From assembly GCA_016713785.1 (NCBI GenBank), contig JADJOM010000001.1, positions 496,001 through 560,000 on the forward strand: a stretch of DNA of 64,000 nt, given 5' to 3'. The notes beneath the pieces were generated by a model that saw only the letters and a list, made by a program, of their open reading frames with translations, was not told the origin of the DNA and did no database searches. This document shows, in pieces, positions 8,194 through 15,647 of the stretch. Origin of the DNA: Gemmatimonadota bacterium (lineage in GTDB: Bacteria; Gemmatimonadota; Gemmatimonadetes; Gemmatimonadales; GWC2-71-9). The position numbers were made by a program, and so were the translations under genes. The stretch's first letter is position 1. Every line of letters begins with the position of its first letter.

Positions 8194-9660
8194 TCAGTAC
8201 CCCGCGTCCTGGGCGCGGAGGAAGGGCTGCAGCAGCACCCGGCCACGCACCTGGCGCTGGGCCGCGGCCGGGTCCCGGGGGCCCCAGTAGTTCCCGCCGG
8301 CCTCGAGTTCCGCGGCATCAATGAGCCAGCGCCGCGCGGAGAGGAACACGTTGCCGCTCACCAGGGTGCTGCTGCCGGCGCCATCCACCACCAGCCCGTC
8401 CTGTACCCCGTCGAAGAGGTTACCGCGGATGCGGACGCGGGTGGTGCGCTCGAGCACGATGCCCCGCTCCACCCGGGCGATGGTGTTGTCGTCCACCCGG
8501 TAGTCGGTGCTGGGTTCGTCATCGGCCCGGGGCGCGAACAGCCGGATGCCCAGGGCCCCGCCGATGATCGTGTTCTCCGCCAGCGCGTTCTCCCCCCCGT
8601 GCTCGATGGCGATGCCCGCGCTCCGGGTGCCGAGGATGAGGTTGCCCCGGACCACGCTGCCGCGCGAGTAGCCGAGCCAGAAGCCGTAGTCGCTCGAGTC
8701 GGCCCGGTTCTCGATGAAGCTGTTCCAGGCGCTGAAGGTCGCCTCGAAGGCGTTGTGGTAGGCGTGACTGGCGTCGTTCCGGAGCACCATGTTGCCGATC
8801 GAGGGCCCCACCTGCGGCCGCTGGCCGCTCAGGAAGAAGCCGTCGCCGGACCAGGTGAGGTCGTTGTCGGCCACCAGGTTGGAGTCGCTCTGCTCGCGCA
8901 GCAGCAGGGCGGCGCTGTCACAGCCCCGGCGGTAGGCCGGGGATTCGCAGCGCACGTTGCGGGAGGCGTTGTTGCGGACGATCGTGTTGCGCGCGGACTT
9001 CCACAGGTGGATGCCCCACCCCGAGTTGCCGGACACGTCATTGTCGGCGATCCAGGCCTCGCGGCTCTCGGACAGCCCGATCCCGTTCTGGCTGCCCTGC
9101 GCGATCACCCCGGTGACCTGGGCGCGCCGGGTGCGCTTGAGGTAAAGCCCGGCCCCGTAGCTCTCGAAGGTGTCGGGCCGGAAGATGTCCAGCCAGTCGC
9201 CCTCGTCGAACCGCTCGGGGGTGGAGCGCAGCGCCTGGGCGCGGGAGCCGGAGAGGTTGATCCCGCTCACCCGGTGCCCCTGCCCCCCCTCGATCCGGAT
9301 GCCGTAGCGGAAGCCGCGGATGCGCCCGCCGCGCACCGTGATGCTGTCCGCCCCGCGGCTCAGGATGCCGATGCCGGTGAACGCGGCGGGGACGGTGTCG
9401 CCGCTCTCGAGCGTGACGCCCGTCAGGTCGATGCGGGTGCCCGAGCCGCTCACCACCAGCACGCCCCGCTCCGTGCGGTCGGGGACACGATAGCGTCCGG
9501 GGCAGATCTTCACCTCACCGCTCACCACCGTGCCCGCCTTGTCGAGGCGGACGCAGGGGGCGTAGACCGCGGCGCGGCGGCCGGGCGGCTCCGCGGCCCG
9601 GCTGGGGGCCGCGGCGGCCAGCAGGACCGGCCACAGCAGGGCGTTGGACAATCGAATCAT
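8194..9660 (-). CDS. Secreted right-handed parallel beta-helix (NosD/pectate-lyase-like) repeat protein
   Basis: A 488-residue exported protein. A signal peptide (about 1-23, ending SRAA) precedes repeated beta-helix coils rich in G, N, D and V (GIGILSRGADSITVRGG, YGIRIEGGQGHRVSGINLSG, NTIVRNNASRNV, GLVVDGAGSSTLVSGN). This matches the Beta_helix/NosD families, which include polysaccharide lyases and copper-site maturation proteins. No catalytic set was recognised. Its ATG (9658-9660) overlaps the hisF stop in a 4-bp ATGA, so it is translationally coupled to histidine synthesis for no obvious reason. The stop lies three bases from the convergent lipoprotein stop. Confidence 0.85.
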   Translation of the reverse strand: MIRLSNALLWPVLLAAAAPSRAAEPPGRRAAVYAPCVRLDKAGTVVSGEVKICPGRYRVPDRTERGVLVVSGSGTRIDLTGVTLESGDTVPAAFTGIGILSRGADSITVRGGRIRGFRYGIRIEGGQGHRVSGINLSGSRAQALRSTPERFDEGDWLDIFRPDTFESYGAGLYLKRTRRAQVTGVIAQGSQNGIGLSESREAWIADNDVSGNSGWGIHLWKSARNTIVRNNASRNVRCESPAYRRGCDSAALLLREQSDSNLVADNDLTWSGDGFFLSGQRPQVGPSIGNMVLRNDASHAYHNAFEATFSAWNSFIENRADSSDYGFWLGYSRGSVVRGNLILGTRSAGIAIEHGGENALAENTIIGGALGIRLFAPRADDEPSTDYRVDDNTIARVERGIVLERTTRVRIRGNLFDGVQDGLVVDGAGSSTLVSGNVFLSARRWLIDAAELEAGGNYWGPRDPAAAQRQVRGRVLLQPFLRAQDAGY

Positions 9661-10412
9661 GGCCGCACCGGTATGCCGCGCTGGCGGAGGAAGGCGCGCG
9701 CCTCCGGCAGGGAGCGGCCCTGGTAGTGGAAGATGGACGCCGCCAGGACGCCGTGCGCCCCGGCGTCGAAGGCCTCGGCGAGGTGCTCCAGGTTCCCGGC
9801 GCCGCCGGAGGCGATCACGGGAATCCGGACCGCCGCGGCCGCGGCGCGGAGCAGGTCGAGGTCGTAGCCGCGCTGGGTGCCGTCCCGGTCCATCGAGGTG
9901 AGCAGGATCTCGCCCGCCCCCAGCCCCTGCAGCTCGGCCATCCAGGCGAGGCCCTCCAGCGGCGTGGGCTCGCGGCCGCCGGTGACGTGCACCTGCCAGC
10001 CGGCGCCCGGCGTGCGCCGGACGTCGACCGCCGCCACCACGCACTGGGACCCGAAGGCCTCCGCGAGGCGACGCACCAGCTGGGGGTCGCGCACGGCCGC
10101 GGTGTTCACCGCCACCTTGTCCGCGCCGGCGCGGAGGGCGCGTCCCGCGTCCTCCACCGAGCGGATCCCGCCCCCCACGGTGAACGGGATGAAGATGGTG
10201 TCGGCCACCCGGGAGACGATCCCGAGCATGGTCTCCCGCGCCTCGTGGCTGGCGGAGATGTCCAGGAACACCAGCTCGTCGGCGCCCTCGGCGTCGTAGC
10301 GGGCGGCCTGCTCCACCGGGTCGCCGGCATCCCGCAACGACTCGAAGTGGACCCCCTTCACCACCCGGCCGTTGGCCACGTCGAGGCAGGGGATGATCCG
10401 GCGCGCGAGCAT
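9657..10412 (-). CDS. hisF: Imidazole glycerol phosphate synthase, cyclase subunit
   Basis: The (beta-alpha)8-barrel subunit that joins PRFAR with ammonia supplied by HisH to make imidazole glycerol phosphate and AICAR. It is 251 residues, normal for HisF. The N-terminal RIIPCLDVANGRVVKGV carries the first catalytic Asp (Asp11); the second is in ILLTSMDRDGT. The phosphate-binding loops FTVGGGIRS and VIASGGAGN are intact. The ATG at 10410-10412 begins four bases after the Nudix stop. In many bacteria hisA sits between hisH and hisF; here a Nudix gene does. Confidence 0.97.
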   Translation of the reverse strand: MLARRIIPCLDVANGRVVKGVHFESLRDAGDPVEQAARYDAEGADELVFLDISASHEARETMLGIVSRVADTIFIPFTVGGGIRSVEDAGRALRAGADKVAVNTAAVRDPQLVRRLAEAFGSQCVVAAVDVRRTPGAGWQVHVTGGREPTPLEGLAWMAELQGLGAGEILLTSMDRDGTQRGYDLDLLRAAAAAVRIPVIASGGAGNLEHLAEAFDAGAHGVLAASIFHYQGRSLPEARAFLRQRGIPVRP

Positions 10413-10416
10413 CGGG

Positions 10417-10905
10417 TCAGCCCCCCACGCGGCCGGGTGGCAGCGCCACCGCGAGCACGTCGTCGAGCGGGCCCGCGGTGCCCCGGGCCAGCAGCACCTG
10501 GATGTCCTCGAGGCCGCGGCGCTCGCGCGGCCAGGCCAGCCGGGCCAGCGCTGCCGGCACGGGGAGCCACTCGAAGGCATCGTGCTCGGCGGAGAGCACC
10601 ACCGGCGCATCGTCGATGAACACGGCGAACACCGGGATGAACCCCACCTCGTCGGTGCTGTGGCGGTAGAACGACTCCACCCGGCTCAGGTTGTAGCAGC
10701 GCGCGGGCACCAGCCCGGTCTCCTCCCGGAGTTCCCGGAGCGCCGCCTGCACCGGCGCCTCGCCGGGTTCGATGCTGCCATGCACCACCTCCCACGCGCC
10801 GGGACAGCGCCCGCCGGCGCCCCGGCGCAGCGCCAGCGTCTCGAGGCCGGTGACGCCCTCGCGCAGCACGTAGACGTCCACGAAGGCCACCCGGAAGGTG
10901 GTCAT
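10417..10905 (-). CDS. Nudix hydrolase embedded in the histidine operon
   Basis: A 162-residue Nudix pyrophosphohydrolase. The Nudix box G-x5-E-x7-REUxEExGU is perfect, from Gly43 to Leu65 with the REL-R-EETG core. It most resembles the NudB/dATP pyrophosphohydrolase-like branch (YVLREGVTGLETLALRR at the N-terminus). The box binds divalent metal and the enzyme hydrolyses a nucleoside diphosphate-linked substrate. Its ATG overlaps the hisH stop by four bases and it precedes hisF by four bases, so it is transcribed and probably translated with the his genes. Its substrate is not known. A role in histidine synthesis, for example pyrophosphate removal from phosphoribosyl-ATP, is a hypothesis only. 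Confidence 0.9.
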   Translation of the reverse strand: MTTFRVAFVDVYVLREGVTGLETLALRRGAGGRCPGAWEVVHGSIEPGEAPVQAALRELREETGLVPARCYNLSRVESFYRHSTDEVGFIPVFAVFIDDAPVVLSAEHDAFEWLPVPAALARLAWPRERRGLEDIQVLLARGTAGPLDDVLAVALPPGRVGG

Positions 10906-11522
10906 GGGCGCCACTCGGCGAAGCGCGCCAGCAGCGCGATGCCCATCCGCTGGGACTTCTCGGGGTGGAACTGCGCGCCGACCACGTTGCCCGCCCCGAC
11001 CAGCGTGGGGAAGGCGCCATCGTACTCCGCGGTGGCCAGGGCGACGCCGGGGGGCAGGTCGGCGGGATGGTAGGAGTGCACGTGGTAGAAGAACTGCATC
11101 TCGCCGTGGAAGAGGCCGGCGAGCATGGCGTGCCGCTCCCCGTCGGGGGTGAGCCGCACCCCGGCCCAGCCCACGTGGGGCACCGGCAGCGCGGTGGTGA
11201 AGCGCCGCACCGTTCCCGGCAGGAGGCCGAGGCCCGCGACCCCGGGGGCCTCCTCGCTCGCGGCGAAGAAGAGCTGCTGGCCAAGGCAGATGCCCATGAC
11301 CGGCCGGCCGGCGCGCGCCACCTCCTGCACCGCCGCGCCGAGTCCCGAGCGGGCGAGGTTCGGGACGGCCTGCCCGAAGTTGCCGACCCCGGGCATGAGG
11401 ACGCGGTCGGCGCGGCGGACCTGGTCGGGGTCGGCGGTGAGGGTGGCCGCGTGACCGCCGGCCTCGACCGCCCGGACCACGCTGCGCAGGTTGTTCACCC
11501 CGTAGTCCACCACGGCGATCAC
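10902..11522 (-). CDS. hisH: Imidazole glycerol phosphate synthase, glutaminase subunit
   Basis: The class I glutamine amidotransferase that feeds ammonia to HisF; 206 residues. The triad is Cys79 (GICLGQQLF), His186 and Glu188 (FHPEKSQ). The N-terminus IAVVDYGVNNLRSV is typical, with Asn where many HisH have Gly or Ala. The start is GTG at 11522, overlapping the hisB stop as GTGA. The stop overlaps the Nudix start as ATGA. Confidence 0.96.
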   Translation of the reverse strand: MIAVVDYGVNNLRSVVRAVEAGGHAATLTADPDQVRRADRVLMPGVGNFGQAVPNLARSGLGAAVQEVARAGRPVMGICLGQQLFFAASEEAPGVAGLGLLPGTVRRFTTALPVPHVGWAGVRLTPDGERHAMLAGLFHGEMQFFYHVHSYHPADLPPGVALATAEYDGAFPTLVGAGNVVGAQFHPEKSQRMGIALLARFAEWRP

Positions 11523-12109
11523 AGGGCGCCCTTGGTGCTGGGGACCCCATCGACGCGGGGGTCGCGGCTGGTGGCGTGGTCGAGCGCGCGGGCAAAGGCC
11601 TTGAACGCGGCCTCGACGATGTGGTGGGGGTTCTCGCCGCGGAGCAGGTCCAGGTGCACGGTGAGCCCGGCGTTGAGGACCAGCGCCCGGAAGAATTCCG
11701 GGGTCAGGAAGACGTCGTAGTCGCCCAGCATCTGCCACCTGGCGATCTCGACGTGGTAGGCGAGGTAGGGCCGCCCCGAGACGTCCACCACCGCGCGCAC
11801 CAGCGCCTCGTCGAGCGGCACCGTGGCGTCGGCGTAGCGCCGGATGCCGGCGCGATCGCCGAGGGCCTTGGCGATGGCCTGGCCGAGCACGATGCCGGTG
11901 TCCTCGACCGTGTGGTGGCCATCGACATGGAGGTCACCGGTGCATTCCACCTCGAGGTCGAGCAGGGCGTGGCGGCCCAGCGCGTCGAGCATGTGGTCGA
12001 AGAAGCCGATGCCGGTGCGGGCGCTGACGCGCCCGGTGCCGTCGAGGTCGACGCGCACCCGGATCCGGGTTTCCTTGGTGTCGCGGGTGACTTCCGCCGT
12101 CCTGGTCAT
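11519..12109 (-). CDS. hisB: Imidazoleglycerol-phosphate dehydratase
   Basis: Converts imidazole glycerol phosphate to imidazole acetol phosphate. It is 196 residues, the monofunctional length without the histidinol phosphatase domain found in enterobacteria. The manganese-binding His clusters FFDHMLDALGRHALLD and DGHHTVEDTGI are present, and a second half (NPHHIVEAAFKAFARAL) repeats the fold. It lies 38 bases after hisC, and hisH starts within its stop codon. A separate histidinol phosphatase must lie elsewhere. Confidence 0.97.
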   Translation of the reverse strand: MTRTAEVTRDTKETRIRVRVDLDGTGRVSARTGIGFFDHMLDALGRHALLDLEVECTGDLHVDGHHTVEDTGIVLGQAIAKALGDRAGIRRYADATVPLDEALVRAVVDVSGRPYLAYHVEIARWQMLGDYDVFLTPEFFRALVLNAGLTVHLDLLRGENPHHIVEAAFKAFARALDHATSRDPRVDGVPSTKGAL

Positions 12110-12147
12110 CGTGGCCCGTCCCGTCGCAAGACCTGCATGCCTGCCGC

Positions 12148-13239
12148 CTAGCCGCCGAGGATCACCTGCAGCGCCGCGAGCACCGCGTCCATGTCCTCCG
12201 GCGTGCCGATGGACACCCGCAGGCACTCCGCCAGCCCCGCCCCGCCGGAGACATCCCGGATGAGGATGCCATGGTCCTCCACCAGGCGCCGGAACACCTC
12301 CCGCGCCGGCACCCGCTCGCAGCGGAACAGCACGAAGTTGGCCGCGCTCGGGAACATGGTGACGCCGGGCAGCGCCGCCAGCCGCGGCTGGAAGCGCTCC
12401 CGCTCGGCGATCACCGCCCGGGTGCGCGCGGCAAACTCGTCCTCGTGCGCCAGGGCCACCGCCGCCGCCGCCAGCGTGATGGCGTTGACGTTGTAGGGCA
12501 GCTTGGCCTTGGCGATCTCACGGGCCACCGCCGGGTGGGCCAGCGCATAGCCGAAGCGCAGCCCCGCCAGGCCGAACGCCTTGGAGAAGGTGCGCAGCAC
12601 CACCACCCGCGGCGACTGCCGCAGCAGCGGGATGGCGCTCGGCCCGCCGAACTCCTGGTAGGCCTCGTCGCAGACCACGAGCGCGCCCGTCCCCGCCAGG
12701 ATCTGCTCCACGGCGCCCGACGGCAGCGCGGACCCGGTGGGGTTGTTGGGCGAGTTGAGCACCACCACCCGGGCCCGTTCCTCCCGCGCGGCGGCGATGA
12801 GCGCGTCCACGTCGTAGCCGAAGCCGGGCCCGAGGGCCACCGGCACGTAGCGCCCGCCGGCCACCCCGGTGAGCAGCCGGTAGAGCGCGAAGGTCGGGGC
12901 GGGCGCCACCACGGCGTCGCCCTCGCCCACGCTCACCGCGAGGGTGGCCTGGATCACCTCGTTGGAGCCGTTCCCCACCAGCACCCCGGCGGGATCCCAG
13001 CCGTGCCGGGCCGCGATGGCGCCCGCCAGCTCCATGGGCGCAAAGTCGGGGTAGCGGTGCCACGGGGCGGCGGCGGCCCGCGCCAGCACCTCCGCCTTGA
13101 GGTGCGGGGGCAGGTCGGCGGGCGCCTCGTTCTGGTTGAGCTTGCGGGCGGTGACCGGCGCCTCGAGCGTGTACGCCGCGAGGGCGCGCACCGACGGCTT
13201 GAGCAGGCCCAGCGCGGGCGCGGGATCGGGCAGCGTCAC
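12148..13239 (-). CDS. hisC: Histidinol-phosphate aminotransferase
   Basis: A PLP-dependent fold-type I aminotransferase, 363 residues. It transaminates imidazole acetol phosphate with glutamate to histidinol phosphate. Visible motifs are NQNEAP near the N-terminus, GNGSNEVIQ, NSPNNPTGS, VVCDEAYQEF and the PLP-lysine segment FSKAFGLAGLRFGY. The start is taken as GTG at 13239 (VTLPDPAPALGLLKP), eight bases after the stop of the GspE-receiver gene, so the two are likely one transcript. Paralogous roles on other aminotransferase substrates cannot be excluded, but the hisB neighbour makes HisC most likely. Confidence 0.95.
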   Translation of the reverse strand: MTLPDPAPALGLLKPSVRALAAYTLEAPVTARKLNQNEAPADLPPHLKAEVLARAAAAPWHRYPDFAPMELAGAIAARHGWDPAGVLVGNGSNEVIQATLAVSVGEGDAVVAPAPTFALYRLLTGVAGGRYVPVALGPGFGYDVDALIAAAREERARVVVLNSPNNPTGSALPSGAVEQILAGTGALVVCDEAYQEFGGPSAIPLLRQSPRVVVLRTFSKAFGLAGLRFGYALAHPAVAREIAKAKLPYNVNAITLAAAAVALAHEDEFAARTRAVIAERERFQPRLAALPGVTMFPSAANFVLFRCERVPAREVFRRLVEDHGILIRDVSGGAGLAECLRVSIGTPEDMDAVLAALQVILGG

Positions 13240-13247
13240 GGGCGTCC

Positions 13248-15569
13248 CTACTTGCGGCGCCCGAGGACGACTTCGAGCCGCTTGGAGAGGGCCTTGGCGC
13301 GGAAGGGCTTGCTCAGGAAGTCGTCGGCGCCCAGCTCGAAGACGCGCACCTCGTTGTCCTCGTCGCCCTTGGCGGTCAGGACGATCACCGGGATCCGCGA
13401 GGTGGCGGGCCGGGTGCGCAGCTCCTTGAGCACCGAGTAGCCGTCGAGCCCGGGGAGGTTGAGGTCGAGCACGATGATGTCGGGCGCGTGCCGGTCCACC
13501 TGGTCGAGCGCCTCGAGGCCAGTGGCGGCCTCCACCACCTGGTACCCGTCGCGGGTGAGCAGGTCCTTCATGACCTTCCGCAGCACGTCCTCGTCGTCCA
13601 CCAGCAGCACCGAGATTCCCTTGAGCGCGCGCCGGACGCCGGAGACTTCCACGGCGTCCTCCTCCTCGAGGAGGTCGAAGGCGGTGGAGAGGTCGGCCTC
13701 GGGTGGGCGGCGGGCCGGCGGCTCCAGCACGGCCGCGGCGGCGGGCGCCGCCGGCGGTACGATCGGGTTGGAGGTCGGCGTCTTCCGCGCCGGGGCCTCG
13801 GGGGCCTTGGGCGCCGAGGTGGCGCCGGAGGTGCGCGGCGCGGTCACCGTGCCGGTGCCGGTGGCGCCGCCCTCGACCATGGGCACGTCCACCACGCGGA
13901 GCAGTTCGTCCGTGCTGGTCTCGCCGGCGAGGACGTGCTTGAGGCCGCTGTCGAACAGCGAGCGCATCCCGTTGGCCCGCGCCGCCTCCGCGATCTTCTC
14001 CGCGGTGCCGCCGGCGCCGATCAGCCGCTCCAGCTCGATGTTCATGGTCAGCACCTCGACCACGCTGAACCGGCCGCGGTAGCCGGTCATGGAGCAGTCG
14101 GGGCAGCCCACCGGGCGGTAGATCGGGGTCCCCGCCGGGATGAAGCGCAGGATCCGCTCCGGGGGCGGCTGATCGCTCGGCTCCTTGCAGGTGACGCACA
14201 GCTTCCGCATGAGCCGCTGCGCGATGACCCCGCGGAGCGCCGAGGCCAGCTTGTAGGCCTCGATCCCCATGTCCACCAGGCGGGTGACGGCATTGGCCGC
14301 GTCGTTGGTGTGCAGGGTGGAGAGCACCAGGTGGCCGGTCAGCGACGCCTGTACCGCGATCTGGGCGGTCTCGCGGTCGCGGATCTCGCCCACCAGCACC
14401 ACGTCGGGGTCCTGCCGCAGGATCGAGCGCAGCGCCGACGCGAAGGTGAGCCCCGCCTTCTCGTGCACCTGCACCTGCACGATGCCCTTGCCCAGCCGGT
14501 ATTCGACCGGGTCCTCGACCGTGACGATGTTCACGCCCTCGCTCTGCACCATGCGGAGCATGGAATAGAGCGTGGTGGTCTTGCCCGAGCCGGTGGGCCC
14601 GGTGACCAGGATGACGCCTTCCTTGTTGTTGAGCAGGGCCTGCATCTGGGCCCGCTCGTCTACCGACATGCCGAGCGACTCGAGGGTGAGCACGGTGGCC
14701 CGGGCGTTCAGGATCCGGATCACCACCTTCTCGCCCATGGAGGCCGGCAGCGTCGAGACGCGCAGGTCCACCGGCGCGCCGTTCACCGCCACCCGGGCGC
14801 GCCCGTCCTGCGGCCGCAGCCGGTCGGCGATGTCGAGCCCCGACATGATCTTGATGCGTGAGATGAGCGGCGCCCCCGCGGTCCGCGGGATGTTCATCAC
14901 CTGCCGCAGCACGCCGTCGATGCGGTAGCGCACCGCCACCCCGGCCTCGCCCGGCTCGATGTGGATGTCGCTCGCCCGGGCCAGGATGCCGTCGGAGAGC
15001 ATGAGATCCACCAGCCGCACCACCGGGCGCTGGCTCGCCTCCTCCGCCGAGGCGGCGAGGTCGGTGACGCTGTCATGGTCGTCGAGCTGGGTGACCTGCA
15101 GGTCACCGTCCATGCCGCCGAGCAGCTGCGCCATCACGTCGGAGCCACCGCCCCGGTACAGCTCGTCCATCCGCTCCCGGATCTTGAGCGGGGAGCAGAG
15201 GAATGACCGCACCTCCCGCCCGGTGGCGAAGGCGAGGTCCTTCTCCGCGTCGATGTCGAAGGGATTGGCGGTGGCGATCTCGAGCAGCGCCTCGGTCTGC
15301 CGCAGTGGGAGGATCCCGAAACGGCGCACCAGCGGCTCGGGGACCAGGTCGCGCATGGTACGGTCGAGGCTGCTGAGGTCGGCCACCGGCAGCCGGAACC
15401 GGGCCGCCGCCGCGCGGAGGATCTCGTCATCGCTGACGAGCTTGCGCTGGACCACCGTCGCCCAGAGCGACTGCGGGTCCTTGGCCAGCTCACCCCGGAG
15501 CTTGATCAGCACCTCGGGGTTGAGCAGCTTCTCGATGGTCGGGACCAGCCACTCGTCAGTAAACTGCAT
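13248..15569 (-). CDS. GspE/PilB-type secretion or pilus assembly ATPase fused to a C-terminal response-regulator receiver
   Basis: A 773-residue cytoplasmic hexameric ATPase of type II secretion/type IV pilus assembly. The N-terminal MshEN-like domain spans about 1-140. The catalytic core has Walker A GPTGSGKTT (324-332), an Asp box (VEDPVEY), Walker B-like DPDVVLVGEIRD (387-398) and a His box. A four-cysteine zinc site uses Cys458, 461, 489 and 492. Then a Pro/Ala/Thr linker (about 565-650) leads to a complete receiver (about 652-770) with LLVDDED, acceptor Asp702 (IVLDLNLPG) and Lys754 (SKPF). The receiver is not part of the normal family architecture. No other pilus or secretion gene is nearby; hisC follows after 8 bp. 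Confidence 0.95.
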   Translation of the reverse strand: MQFTDEWLVPTIEKLLNPEVLIKLRGELAKDPQSLWATVVQRKLVSDDEILRAAAARFRLPVADLSSLDRTMRDLVPEPLVRRFGILPLRQTEALLEIATANPFDIDAEKDLAFATGREVRSFLCSPLKIRERMDELYRGGGSDVMAQLLGGMDGDLQVTQLDDHDSVTDLAASAEEASQRPVVRLVDLMLSDGILARASDIHIEPGEAGVAVRYRIDGVLRQVMNIPRTAGAPLISRIKIMSGLDIADRLRPQDGRARVAVNGAPVDLRVSTLPASMGEKVVIRILNARATVLTLESLGMSVDERAQMQALLNNKEGVILVTGPTGSGKTTTLYSMLRMVQSEGVNIVTVEDPVEYRLGKGIVQVQVHEKAGLTFASALRSILRQDPDVVLVGEIRDRETAQIAVQASLTGHLVLSTLHTNDAANAVTRLVDMGIEAYKLASALRGVIAQRLMRKLCVTCKEPSDQPPPERILRFIPAGTPIYRPVGCPDCSMTGYRGRFSVVEVLTMNIELERLIGAGGTAEKIAEAARANGMRSLFDSGLKHVLAGETSTDELLRVVDVPMVEGGATGTGTVTAPRTSGATSAPKAPEAPARKTPTSNPIVPPAAPAAAAVLEPPARRPPEADLSTAFDLLEEEDAVEVSGVRRALKGISVLLVDDEDVLRKVMKDLLTRDGYQVVEAATGLEALDQVDRHAPDIIVLDLNLPGLDGYSVLKELRTRPATSRIPVIVLTAKGDEDNEVRVFELGADDFLSKPFRAKALSKRLEVVLGRRK

Positions 15570-15647
15570 GCAAGCCCAAGCGGGAGAATCGGTTACTCAG
15601 GGGCAATGGAAGAAACCTAAGGCACCCGGGGACCCCCGGGGAGTGGC

